This document shows, piece after piece, positions 8,222 through 16,764 of a stretch of DNA of 64,000 nt; within the stretch, counting starts at the first letter, position 1, and each line of letters begins with the position of its first letter. The DNA comes from Microbacterium sp. 11MF. Lineage in GTDB: Bacteria; Actinomycetota; Actinomycetes; Actinomycetales; Microbacteriaceae. Made by a program: the position numbers and the translations under genes. Below the pieces are notes generated by a model. It saw only the letters and a list, made by a program, of their open reading frames with translations. It searched no databases and was not told the DNA's origin. Location: NCBI RefSeq assembly GCF_000383475.1, contig NZ_KB911461.1:420285-484284 (forward strand), written 5' to 3'.

Positions 8222-9868
8222 TCATGCAGCGCCACCGTCCGTCAGCGCCGGCAGGCGGAGCGCCGCCGAGACGCCGTGGCCCACGTCGGACGAGAGGGTG
8301 ACGTCGCCGCCGTTGCGGCGGGCGAGGTCGCGGGCACTGCCGAGACCGAGGCCCAGCCCGCCCGCCCCGCGGCCCTCGGCCTCGGGGCCGCGGTAGAACC
8401 GGTCGAAGGCGTGCTGCAGAGTCGTGGGCGACATCCCGGGGCCGTCGTCGGTGACGGTGATCAACACGTCGTCGTCGATGCGGGAGGCGGAGATGGCGAT
8501 GGTGCCGTTCTCGGCGAAGGTGACGGCGTTCGAGACGAGGTAGGTCAGCGCGCGTTCGACGTCGATGGGGGCCGCGCGGGCGACGAGGCCGCTGGCCACC
8601 GTGACGATGGACGCGTGGCGGGCGGCGGCATCCGTCGCGAAGACGGCCCTCACCCGCTCCATGAGCGGGTCGACGGCGACCGCGTCGGAGGCGCTCGCCT
8701 CCCGCGACTCGATGAGGCCGTCGACAAGGGTCGTGAGGCGATCGGCACCGCGGCGGACCTTCGCGATCCACCCGCGTTGCACGTCGTCGAGGTCGGTGTC
8801 GAGCAGCAAGTCGGTGTAGCCGACGATGTTCGTGAGGGGCGTCCGCAGCTCGTGGCTGGTGGTTGTCGCGAAATCCTCGCGCTGGCGCTGCAGCTCGAGC
8901 TGTGCGGCGAGGGCCGCGACGCGGGCGCGCTCGGCTTGGGCCACGTCCTCGGCGGCGCGGAGGGCGAGGTTCGCGTTCATGCGGCTTTCGTAGCGCGCGA
9001 CGGAGACGAGCAGGGTGAACACGCCCACCGTGCTCATGAAGATGACGAGGTCGACGGGGGCGATTCGGGACTCGGCGAGGTCGAAGCCGAAGGAGCCGCC
9101 GGCGGTGAGGGCGAGCAGCAGCGCGGCGATGGAGATGACGAGCGACTGCAGGATCGCGGTGCGCAGGGGGAAGCGCAGGCACCCGGCGGCGAGCACAGCA
9201 AAGACGAGGAAGCTCAGGTTCGTCGCTCCGCCGGGTCCGAACGTCAAGAGGAGCGTGGGCACTGTGACGGCGGCGTGTGCGGCGAGCTCGCCGGCCTGTG
9301 GCGGGCGACCTTCGCGGGGCGGGAGGACCGCGAGTGCGCCGATCAGCATGGTCGCGGAGCTGTGCGAAGCGAAGGCCACGAGGGCGACGGAGGGGAACGA
9401 CGACCCGACCAGCAGGGAGCCGGCCGCGGCGATCGTCAGTCCCAGCACGGCCGCTCCGATGAGGGATGCCGCGACGAACCGCACGGCACGCGTGAGGGTC
9501 GTGAGGCGGAAGCCGCCGTCGTGGCGTCCGATCACCGAGAGGAGGACGGCGACCTCCATCGTGTTGCAGAACCCGTACAGCAGCGCCACCGACAATGGCC
9601 TGCCGACGAGGGCGTTGCTGGTCGAGGTGGCGACGAAAGTGGCGAGCAGAGCCCATCGCCGCTCGCCCGGCTTCGCCCGGAGCGCGAACCATGCGCAGGC
9701 ACCCGCGGCGGGCCACCACCAGGCGATCGGGAGTCCCGGCGCCTGCAGGGTCAGGCCGACCATGCCCAGCGCGACGATGACGACGGGAGTGGCGATCCAG
9801 AACGACCAGCGCCGCGACCGTGACGACGCCGGGGAAGGCGCCTTCCCCGCTGCGGTCGGAGTCGTCAC
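8222..9868 (-). CDS. MASE1-type membrane sensor histidine kinase
   Basis: 548 residues. Eight or so transmembrane helices occupy residues 20-290 and resemble MASE1 sensors (PIAWWWPAAGACAWFALR, then ATFVATSTSNALVGR). A coiled-coil segment (about 300-332) leads to HisKA with TSHELRTPL, phospho-acceptor His339, and an HATPase domain with SNAVTF, DDGPGM and GLGLGLG. A TACGGT box lies 6 bases before the GTG at 9868, which fixes that start as leaderless. It is divergent from the CheY-like regulator gene 90 bases away, an arrangement that suggests a cognate pair. Confidence 0.85.
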   Translation of the reverse strand: MTTPTAAGKAPSPASSRSRRWSFWIATPVVIVALGMVGLTLQAPGLPIAWWWPAAGACAWFALRAKPGERRWALLATFVATSTSNALVGRPLSVALLYGFCNTMEVAVLLSVIGRHDGGFRLTTLTRAVRFVAASLIGAAVLGLTIAAAGSLLVGSSFPSVALVAFASHSSATMLIGALAVLPPREGRPPQAGELAAHAAVTVPTLLLTFGPGGATNLSFLVFAVLAAGCLRFPLRTAILQSLVISIAALLLALTAGGSFGFDLAESRIAPVDLVIFMSTVGVFTLLVSVARYESRMNANLALRAAEDVAQAERARVAALAAQLELQRQREDFATTTSHELRTPLTNIVGYTDLLLDTDLDDVQRGWIAKVRRGADRLTTLVDGLIESREASASDAVAVDPLMERVRAVFATDAAARHASIVTVASGLVARAAPIDVERALTYLVSNAVTFAENGTIAISASRIDDDVLITVTDDGPGMSPTTLQHAFDRFYRGPEAEGRGAGGLGLGLGSARDLARRNGGDVTLSSDVGHGVSAALRLPALTDGGAA

Positions 9869-9874
9869 GCGTAC

Positions 9875-9880
9875 ACCGTA
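9875..9880 (-). promoter_or_regulatory. -10 box TACGGT, leaderless start of MASE1 kinase
   Basis: TACGGT on the minus strand, six bases before the GTG at 9868. No convincing ribosome binding site lies between. Confidence 0.45.
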
Positions 9881-9957
9881 CAGCGCGCGTGTGTCGCGTA
9901 TAGTCACACGCAACGGTCGATGTCTCGATCGACTAGCGAAAACAAGGTGGGTGCTCG

Positions 9958-10326
9958 ATGTCTCGAGTCCTTGTGGTGGAAGACGACGTGGACGTCGCCT
10001 CACTCTTGACCCACGTCCTCGCCTCCGTCGGACACGACGTCGAGGTGGCCCACGACGGCGGCGCCGGGCTCGAGCTGGCGTACGAGAAGCATCCCGACAT
10101 GGTGATCCTCGACTGGATGATGCCCATCAAGACGGGCATCGAGGTGTGCTCGACCCTGCGGTCCGACCCCGAGTTCTCGTCGACGCGCATCATGATGCTG
10201 ACGGCGCGCTCCTCGCCGCAGGACGTCGCCCAGGCGCAGGCGGCCGGCGTCGACGACTACGTCGTCAAGCCGTTCACGCCGCGGCAGCTGCGCGAGCGCG
10301 TGGCGACGCTGCTGCAGGCCGGCTGA
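9958..10326 (+). CDS. CheY-like single-domain response regulator
   Basis: 122 residues, a receiver domain only. Acidic pocket EDD at residues 8-10, phospho-acceptor Asp52 in VILDWMMP, conserved Thr82 (MLTA) and Lys104 (YVVKPF). With no output domain it must act by binding a partner or passing phosphate on. A good ribosome binding site (AAGGTGGG) precedes the ATG. It is divergent from the MASE1 kinase and two bases short of the convergent gene ending at 10328. The two kinases on its left are the likely phosphate donors, by position only. Confidence 0.85.
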   Translation: MSRVLVVEDDVDVASLLTHVLASVGHDVEVAHDGGAGLELAYEKHPDMVILDWMMPIKTGIEVCSTLRSDPEFSSTRIMMLTARSSPQDVAQAQAAGVDDYVVKPFTPRQLRERVATLLQAG

Positions 10327-10327
10327 C

Positions 10328-12025
10328 TCAGCCCGCTCGCTCGACCGGGACGGCGAACTCGCCTTCGAGGACGACCCGGTCGCCTCTCTGCCGCAGGGTG
10401 GTCCGCGCCCCTCGCGTGCCGATGCCCGTCACGTGCTCTCCGCCGGGCGCGCCGGTGAGGCGAAGGATGCCGGGGCTGCCGACGCGCACGCTGAGCTGAT
10501 CGTCGACGCGCTCGATCGCGACCTCGGCCCACCGGGCGCCGGAGTGCTTGACCGCGTTCACGAGTCCCTCGTTGACGAGGCTGGTGACCGCCTCGCCGAC
10601 GATCGCGTCGTCGAGGCTCGCGCGGGCGTCGTCGTGGATCGCGAGCGAGACGTCCATGACGACCGACCACGCGCGTACCAGGTCGTGGATGTCCTCGGCG
10701 TCGACTGCGGCCGGGGCATCCGCGGTGCTCACCTGGTCGAAGATCTCGTCGGTCTGCGCCCGGAAGGTGGCGAGCATTTGCTCGTCGGCGGGGTTCTCGT
10801 CGACGTGCGCGGCGAGGATCACGCACCGCCCCTGCAAGCGGCCGTGCAGCAGGTCGGTGGCGCGGCGCAGGGGGAGCTGCGCGGCATCCACCTCAGCGGC
10901 GAGGGTGCGCGCCGAGTCGAGCAGCACGGTCGTGGCGCGCTCCTCCTCGGCGCGGGCGCGGCGGTACGCGTCGACGGACACGCTGATGATGACGGCGACG
11001 AGGGGGACCGCGACGAGAGGCACGAGCCCGAGTGAACCGACGCTCGGGATGAGGGCGAACGAGAGCGCCATCACGCCGACGCCCACGGCCAGCCAGGTGG
11101 CGACGAAGACGGCGCCGCGCAGGCGTGGACGCAGCCGGCGGGTGGATCGGATGATCGCCGAGGCGACGAGGTCGAGCGCCGCGCACACGAGGATCGCGGT
11201 GAGGGCGACCGACGGTCCGCCGTGGGCGAGGCCGAACGGGAGCGTCGCGCCGACGTACGTGAGGCCCACTGTCAGCAGGGGGGTCCTGCCGAGTCGTCCG
11301 ACGAGCGGGACGCGCTGGGCCTCGCCGACGCTGACGTCAGCGGGCGAGCGGGGTGTGGGGGCGGTGCGCACGGCGTCGAGCGCGTGCGACGCGGCCCGCA
11401 CCCGGTCGGAGTACTCCCGGACCGCGTCGTAGGTCACCGGACGGCCCAGCAGATCGTCGCGCGATGCGCGCAGCTCGGCGACGAGACGGTCGCGCTCGGC
11501 GTCGCCGTCGCGCCGCAGTCGCTGCACCTCGGCGATGGCGGCGCGCATCTGGGCGCCGGCGAGCTGTAGGCGGGTCGTCGTCGCCCGCAGCCGACGCTGG
11601 TAGGTGATGGCCACCGCGCACGCCGTGAACAGGGCGACGCACGTGACGAGGTTGGTGGTGATGCGGTTCGGCCAATTGCCGCCGGTGGAGGTGCCGAAGA
11701 CGAGGGTGCTGATGCCGTCGTTGAGGAAGGGGCGGATGCCGGAGATCAGGACGATCGCTCCAATGATCGTCCACGCCCTCGCCGCCGGCCGCTCGAGGCG
11801 CCGCTCGGCCCAGGTCGCCGCGAAGCCGATCGCGATGAGCGGAGGCGAGCCGAGCGCCGCCACGGCGACGCCGCGGAGATAGCCGAGGAACGAGGGGTCG
11901 CCGACGCTGGGCACGCTCAGGAGGACTCCGACGGCGAGGGCGAGGAGCAGCGACCAGCGGCTGAAGTACTCACCGCTGACGAACGTCGCGCCCAGCGTCC
12001 GCCAGACGCGTCGTGCTCTCCCCAT
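10328..12025 (-). CDS. Polytopic membrane protein with divergent histidine-kinase-like core (paralogue A)
   Basis: 565 residues. Two membrane blocks: about four helices at 25-145 and about four at 248-350, separated by a coiled-coil linker. Then comes a DHp-like helix with LLHGRLQGRC (His394), comparable to the His-containing helix of HisKA_3 kinases, and an HATPase-like domain with VNEGLVNAVKHS (about 484-495). The usual DxGxG ATP-binding box is replaced by GSPG, so kinase activity is doubtful. The ATG at 12025 shares one base with the stop of the upstream gene (TGATG). The product of 28477-30315 is a full-length paralogue. Function unknown; a sensor or pseudokinase is inferred. Confidence 0.6.
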   Translation of the reverse strand: MGRARRVWRTLGATFVSGEYFSRWSLLLALAVGVLLSVPSVGDPSFLGYLRGVAVAALGSPPLIAIGFAATWAERRLERPAARAWTIIGAIVLISGIRPFLNDGISTLVFGTSTGGNWPNRITTNLVTCVALFTACAVAITYQRRLRATTTRLQLAGAQMRAAIAEVQRLRRDGDAERDRLVAELRASRDDLLGRPVTYDAVREYSDRVRAASHALDAVRTAPTPRSPADVSVGEAQRVPLVGRLGRTPLLTVGLTYVGATLPFGLAHGGPSVALTAILVCAALDLVASAIIRSTRRLRPRLRGAVFVATWLAVGVGVMALSFALIPSVGSLGLVPLVAVPLVAVIISVSVDAYRRARAEEERATTVLLDSARTLAAEVDAAQLPLRRATDLLHGRLQGRCVILAAHVDENPADEQMLATFRAQTDEIFDQVSTADAPAAVDAEDIHDLVRAWSVVMDVSLAIHDDARASLDDAIVGEAVTSLVNEGLVNAVKHSGARWAEVAIERVDDQLSVRVGSPGILRLTGAPGGEHVTGIGTRGARTTLRQRGDRVVLEGEFAVPVERAG

Positions 12026-12915
12026 CAGCGTGTCGTGCTGAGGAGCTGATCTCCCACCCACACCCGCACGGTATCGCTCGTGAGGGCCAGGGCGACAGGT
12101 CCGGGTGCGGCGGGGGCGTCGGGAGCGAGGCAGTCGATGGGTGCGCTCTCGGGGGTGAGCGTCGCGACCTGTATGCCGTCGCAGTCGGGGCTCGTGGTGG
12201 CGCCGACGATGTCGCCGTTGAGCACATCGAGGGCGATCACCCCGGTGCCGATCTCGGTGATCTCGCCATCGGCCACGTCGTAGGCCGTGCCGTCGCAGAT
12301 GAACGCCGCGGTGCCACTCGAGGTGCGAAGGCCCCACGGCTGCGCGCACGGGGCGTCGACGGTGGTGCCGTCGATGACCAGGCTGTCGCCGGTGATGTAG
12401 GCGGATGCCGGCAGCAGGTCGTCGTACGGCGACCAGAACGTGCCTTCGGTGAACGTGCGCAGAGCCTGGGTCTCGCAGTCGTCGCCGAGGTCGGCGACGA
12501 GGTCGGCCTGGGTTTCGGCGAACGGCGTCAGGGCGCGGATCTGCGCGATGTCGCGGTAGGTGGGGGTGACGTCGACCCAGGTCTCACCGTCGTCATCCGA
12601 TCGTTCGACGAGGGGTGCCGGGCCGTCGCACCGGCCCGCGGTGGCGCGCCACATCATGTCGGCGTCGACGGCGAGGAACCGCTCATCGGCGTCGGGCGGT
12701 GCGATCGCGGCGGCGCTCGCCGAGGGCGACGGTGAGGACGTCGGGGGAGTGAGACCGACCGTGGGTGCCGGACGCGTCGCCGGGTCGACACCGTCGCCCT
12801 GGCCGCGCTGCAGGGCCAGCACGACGAGGGCCGCGACGGCGACCGTCAGCGCGACGACGAGCAGCGCGACGACGATCGAGGGCAGCCCGCGTCGGTCGGG
12901 CGAGCGGCGGGCCAT
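12025..12915 (-). CDS. Membrane-anchored exported protein, possible beta-propeller
   Basis: 296 residues. A short basic N-terminus, one transmembrane helix (about 12-35), a Pro/Ser/Thr linker (about 45-72), then an extracytoplasmic domain with several Cys. ERSDDDGETW resembles an Asp-box (BNR) turn of sialidase-like beta-propellers, but I can see only one clear copy. No catalytic motif was recognised. Its ATG lies three bases after the BY-kinase stop and its own stop overlaps the next start, so it is co-expressed with the BY-kinase and paralogue A, and could be the sensing ectodomain of that set. Confidence 0.55.
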   Translation of the reverse strand: MARRSPDRRGLPSIVVALLVVALTVAVAALVVLALQRGQGDGVDPATRPAPTVGLTPPTSSPSPSASAAAIAPPDADERFLAVDADMMWRATAGRCDGPAPLVERSDDDGETWVDVTPTYRDIAQIRALTPFAETQADLVADLGDDCETQALRTFTEGTFWSPYDDLLPASAYITGDSLVIDGTTVDAPCAQPWGLRTSSGTAAFICDGTAYDVADGEITEIGTGVIALDVLNGDIVGATTSPDCDGIQVATLTPESAPIDCLAPDAPAAPGPVALALTSDTVRVWVGDQLLSTTR

Positions 12916-12918
12916 GAC

Positions 12919-14433
12919 TCAGCGGGCTGCGGCGTCGCCGGCATCCCGCGCACCGCGACGCGAGTCGACGCCGATCTCGCCGAAGGCGGGCGCCGTGTCG
13001 GGGACGACGGCGACGGGCGTCTTGCGCTTGCGGCCGCGGGCGGCCTTGGGCTGCTCCTGCGTGTAGCCGTACCCGCCGTATCCGTACCCGTAGCCATAGC
13101 CGTAACCGCTGTAGTACGAGTCGGGTCCGCGCGTGGGCACCATCGACATGACGAAGCCGGCGACCTTCGCACCCACGGTGTGCAGGGCCTCGACGGCACC
13201 TTCGAGCTGGTGCCGGGTGACCTTGCCGGCCGAGGCGACGAGGATGGCGCCGCTCGTGCCGCGCGCGAGGATCGCCGCGTCGGTGACGGGCAGCAGGGGC
13301 GGGGCGTCGCACAGGACGACGTCGAAGTCGCGCTCGAGCACGTCGAGGAGGGTCGCCATCTGCTTCGAACCGAGCAGCTCGCTCGGGTTGGGCGGGATCT
13401 TGCCGGCGGGCAGGACGAACAGGCTGCGCCCACCCCACGGCAGCATGACGTCACCGACGCGGGTGCGGCCGATGAGGACGTCGGTCAGGCCGACGCCGCC
13501 CTCGATGCCGAGGTATTCGGCGACCTTGGGCTTGCGCAGGTCGGTGTCGAGCAGCGCGACCTTCTTGCCGGCGTCGGCGAGGGCGATCGCGAGGTTGATG
13601 GTCGTGGTCGACTTGCCCTCGCTCGGCACCGAGCTCGTGATGACGAAGCTCGCGCGGCCGCCCATGTCGAGGAACTGCAGGTTCGTGCGCAGCGCGCGGA
13701 ACGACTCGGCACGCGGGCTGAGCGGGTCGGCGTGCACGATGAGCGGGCGCTCCTTGGCCTTCGTGTCGTACGCGATCGCGCCGAGAGACGGCGAGGAGGT
13801 GATCGCCTCGGCATCCCGCGGGGTGCGGACCTTGTTGTCGAGCACGGTCCGCAGGACCGCGATGCCGATGCCCAGGGCCAGGCCGACGAGCAGACCCAGC
13901 GCGAGGTTGAGCGGCACGTTGGGGCTCGCCGGCGAGAGGGCCGGCTGTGCATCGCTGACCCGGGTGAGCCGGATCGGGCTGCCGCCTTCTTCGATCTGCG
14001 GCTCGATCTCGGGGACCACGGTCGACAGGCTCGCCGCGACCTGATTGGCGAGGTTCGCCGCGACCACCGGGTCGGGGTCGGATGCCGTGATCGTGATGAT
14101 CGTGGTGTTGAGCGCCGACGACGCGGTGACCTGCTGAGCGAGGCTCTGCGCGGTGACGCCCAGGTCGAGCTCGGCGATCACCGGGTTGAGCACGATCGGG
14201 GTCGTCACGAGCCCGACGTACGTGTTGATGCGCGTCTGCGCGAAGTTCGCACCCTGCTGGATGTCGGATGCCGTGCCGCCGGTCTGCGTCGAGACGGCGA
14301 CGCTGCTCGACGACTCGTACACCGGGGTGCGCGTGAGCGAGTAGGCGGCTGCAGCGCCCAGACCGACCAGCGTCAGGACGACGATGACGAGCCAGTTCTT
14401 GCGGAGGACGCGGATGTAGTCGCTGAGCTCCAT
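12919..14433 (-). CDS. Wzz/CapA-BY-kinase fusion, polysaccharide chain-length regulator
   Basis: 504 residues. An N-terminal Wzz domain with two transmembrane helices (about 14-34 and 172-195) brackets an extracytoplasmic region; the cytoplasmic BY-kinase domain has Walker A SVPSEGKST (about 268-276), Walker A' ALLDTDLRKP and Walker B DVVLCDAPP. The C-terminus carries a Tyr-rich tail (about 438-460) of GY repeats, the expected autophosphorylation cluster. Such proteins control polymerisation and export of polysaccharide through cycles of tyrosine phosphorylation. The start at 14433 is chosen for AGAGG just upstream and because MELSDYIRVLRKNW is a typical Wzz N-terminus. Confidence 0.9.
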   Translation of the reverse strand: MELSDYIRVLRKNWLVIVVLTLVGLGAAAAYSLTRTPVYESSSSVAVSTQTGGTASDIQQGANFAQTRINTYVGLVTTPIVLNPVIAELDLGVTAQSLAQQVTASSALNTTIITITASDPDPVVAANLANQVAASLSTVVPEIEPQIEEGGSPIRLTRVSDAQPALSPASPNVPLNLALGLLVGLALGIGIAVLRTVLDNKVRTPRDAEAITSSPSLGAIAYDTKAKERPLIVHADPLSPRAESFRALRTNLQFLDMGGRASFVITSSVPSEGKSTTTINLAIALADAGKKVALLDTDLRKPKVAEYLGIEGGVGLTDVLIGRTRVGDVMLPWGGRSLFVLPAGKIPPNPSELLGSKQMATLLDVLERDFDVVLCDAPPLLPVTDAAILARGTSGAILVASAGKVTRHQLEGAVEALHTVGAKVAGFVMSMVPTRGPDSYYSGYGYGYGYGYGGYGYTQEQPKAARGRKRKTPVAVVPDTAPAFGEIGVDSRRGARDAGDAAAR

Positions 14434-14668
14434 GGTGCCTCTCGTGCCTACGCCCGGCGGACGTGCGAACAATGCGGCTCAGTCTGCCACAGGGCTGTGT
14501 CGGGCAGATGACACGCGGCGCCTCGGATCGAGCAACAGGTCAGGGCGTGTCAAACTGCCGGACTTGAACCTCGTGGCATAGGTCCGATGGAGATCGAGCG
14601 TGCGAAATGGACGCGACACATGCGCGTGCTAGCTTGACGGCGAGTTTCGGAGGCTGACGGGGGTAGAA

Positions 14669-15685
14669 GTGAAGCGAATACTGATAACTGGGAGCGCGGG
14701 ATTTATTGGGTTCCATCTCGCGCGCCGGATGCTCGATCTTGGGCATGACGTCTTGGGTCTGGACTCACTCAACACCTACTACGACCCTGATTTGAAGGCC
14801 CGCCGCCTTAAAATGCTGGCCGGTTACGAGCGGCATCACTTTGTGCAAGGGCGTGTGGAGGACGCCTCCGTCGTGGCGGGCTGTGTCGAAACACACAAGC
14901 CTGAGGTAGTCATTCACCTGGCGGCCCAAGCGGGCGTTCGATACAGCCTCGAGAATCCGAGCGCGTACCTAGACTCAAATGTCACCGGCACGCAGGTTCT
15001 ATTGGATGCGCTGAAAGACCACGCCCCGTCTCATTTGATGATCGCGTCTACATCGTCGGTCTTCGGCGGAAACAGCGAGGTGCCGTTCTCGGAACTTCAT
15101 CGGACACAGTATCCGATGTCTTTGTACGCGGCGTCAAAGATCGCGACCGAGGCCATGGCGCATTCGTATGCGCACCTTTACGGAATGCCGACATCCGTGT
15201 TCCGGTTCTTCACCGTGTACGGCCCGTGGGGGCGGCCAGACATGGCCCTTTTCAAGTTTATCTCGGCAATGGAAGAGGGAGCGTCGATCGACGTCTACGG
15301 CCACGGACAGATGAGCCGCGATTTCACCTATATCGATGACCTGATCGACGCCATCGAGCGGCTGTCTTCATGCCCCCCGGCCTTGGGGGAGCCCGTAGCC
15401 GAATATGACTCTTTGAGTCCTGTCGCGCCGTATCGAACTGTCAACATCGGAAACGGCTCGCCGACACCCCTCCTGGAGTTCGTCGATGCCGTGGAAGCTG
15501 CTTGGGGCGGCGGTCCGGTGTTGCGGAACATGCTGCCGATGCAGCCGGGCGACGTCGTGCGAACTTTCGCAGACAATCGTCTGATGACGAGACTCATCGG
15601 GGCGGTCGACCAGACCCACGTCCGCGACGGCGTCGCGAGATTCGTTCAGTGGTACCGCGACTATAACGGGCCATCGGTCTTGTGA
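14669..15685 (+). CDS. NAD-dependent epimerase, UDP-glucuronate 4-epimerase-like
   Basis: 338 residues of the extended SDR family. N-terminal NAD-binding GSAGFIGFHLA (residues 8-18), then LDSLNTYYDP, typical of UDP-glucuronate 4-epimerases, HLAAQAGVRYS, the YAASK catalytic Tyr-Lys pair and RFFTVYGPWGRPDMA. It should interconvert UDP-glucuronate and UDP-galacturonate in the cytoplasm. The GTG start at 14669 follows a G-rich ribosome binding site. First gene of the rightward half of the island; its last base overlaps the next ATG. Ugd at 45522 would supply its substrate. Confidence 0.8.
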   Translation: MKRILITGSAGFIGFHLARRMLDLGHDVLGLDSLNTYYDPDLKARRLKMLAGYERHHFVQGRVEDASVVAGCVETHKPEVVIHLAAQAGVRYSLENPSAYLDSNVTGTQVLLDALKDHAPSHLMIASTSSVFGGNSEVPFSELHRTQYPMSLYAASKIATEAMAHSYAHLYGMPTSVFRFFTVYGPWGRPDMALFKFISAMEEGASIDVYGHGQMSRDFTYIDDLIDAIERLSSCPPALGEPVAEYDSLSPVAPYRTVNIGNGSPTPLLEFVDAVEAAWGGGPVLRNMLPMQPGDVVRTFADNRLMTRLIGAVDQTHVRDGVARFVQWYRDYNGPSVL

Positions 15686-16764
15686 TGCGATCAACACGTT
15701 TTTCCCACGGGGCGCGCGAACGGGTCTTGTTCGTCACCGGTTCGCAAGCCTTCTGGGGGGCCGAAAATAGTCTTCTGGGCCTGGCCGCGATATTTTCCGG
15801 CTTGGGTGTGGAGGTTGGACTCCTTACGAGTAACCGAAAACTCGCCGACGCTTGGGAAAAGTCGATCGGCCCAAGTGTGGAAACTCTAGTTGCGCCTCCG
15901 TCACGAGTCGCGCGAAATCTTCCATTCATGAGACGACTCCGGCGTGAGGATCGAGGCACGCGGATACTGATATTCGACCTTTATCTGTCACCTCTCCTGA
16001 TACTTCTTCGCCTTCTCACAATCAGGCAGCCGCGCCTATACCTCGATCTTCACGATTCGCGTCTGCGCAACCCGAAGCGGATTCCGTTCTTCCTCCTCGC
16101 CATGCTCGCTAACAACGTTGTGTGTGTCAGTGAATACATCTCAAGGCAGATCCCGCTCGGGAAGGCCGCGGTCGTTTGGCGCGGAATAGAACCAAGGGCC
16201 CAAACTCCGCTCCCCAAAAGATTCTGTGTAGGAGTGGTCGGGCAGGTGACTACGACGAAAAGAATCAGGGAGGCGATTGAAGAGGTCGCAATGGTTCCGG
16301 GCGATGTCCGGCTGGAAATAAGGGGCTCCGCTCCCGATCCGGAGTACCTGACGATGGTGGCGTCGTTGGGTGACCGCCTACTGGGTGAGCGAATTGTGTT
16401 CACCGGGCTGGTTAGGTCATCGGAAGTCTTTGACGATCTGACTCTCTTGCTCGTTATGAACGATGACGAACCTAGTGGGCGGGTTGTGGCCGAGGCGCAG
16501 TCTGCCGGAGTGATCGTCATCTGTCCCCACGGTGGGGGAGCTTCGGAGTTTGTCGTGCATGGCGTCACCGGATTCAAGTTTGATTCGAGGATCCCAGGCG
16601 ACTGTGCCCGCGTGATCAAGCAGCTCATTGAGGCCGATCGTCTCTCAGAGGTGAGGAGGGATGCACGGCGCTTCGCGGACGAGCACTATTCCCTAGAGCT
16701 CCAGGGGCGCGAGTACTTGCGGGCGTTGGCGATCGAGAGTGTCGTCAGTGAGTATTTGAGATGA
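15685..16764 (+). CDS. Glycosyltransferase, GT4-like
   Basis: 359 residues, GT-B fold. An N-terminal acceptor domain (VLFVTGSQAFWGAE) and a C-terminal nucleotide-sugar domain with VGVVGQVTTTKRI, MNDDEPSGRVVAEAQSAG (the E-x7-E type region of GT4 enzymes) and GGASEFVVHGVTGF. It should add one sugar to the lipid-linked repeat unit on the inner face of the membrane. I take the ATG at 15685, sharing one base with the epimerase stop (TGATG), over the GTG at 15682. The stop overlaps the flippase start (ATGA). Confidence 0.75.
   Translation: MRSTRFSHGARERVLFVTGSQAFWGAENSLLGLAAIFSGLGVEVGLLTSNRKLADAWEKSIGPSVETLVAPPSRVARNLPFMRRLRREDRGTRILIFDLYLSPLLILLRLLTIRQPRLYLDLHDSRLRNPKRIPFFLLAMLANNVVCVSEYISRQIPLGKAAVVWRGIEPRAQTPLPKRFCVGVVGQVTTTKRIREAIEEVAMVPGDVRLEIRGSAPDPEYLTMVASLGDRLLGERIVFTGLVRSSEVFDDLTLLLVMNDDEPSGRVVAEAQSAGVIVICPHGGGASEFVVHGVTGFKFDSRIPGDCARVIKQLIEADRLSEVRRDARRFADEHYSLELQGREYLRALAIESVVSEYLR

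Noticed and set aside
12026..12349. Upstream extension of paralogue A
   Set aside because: It is a shadow frame of the 12025-12915 gene; the coupled ATG at 12025 starts the hydrophobic protein correctly.
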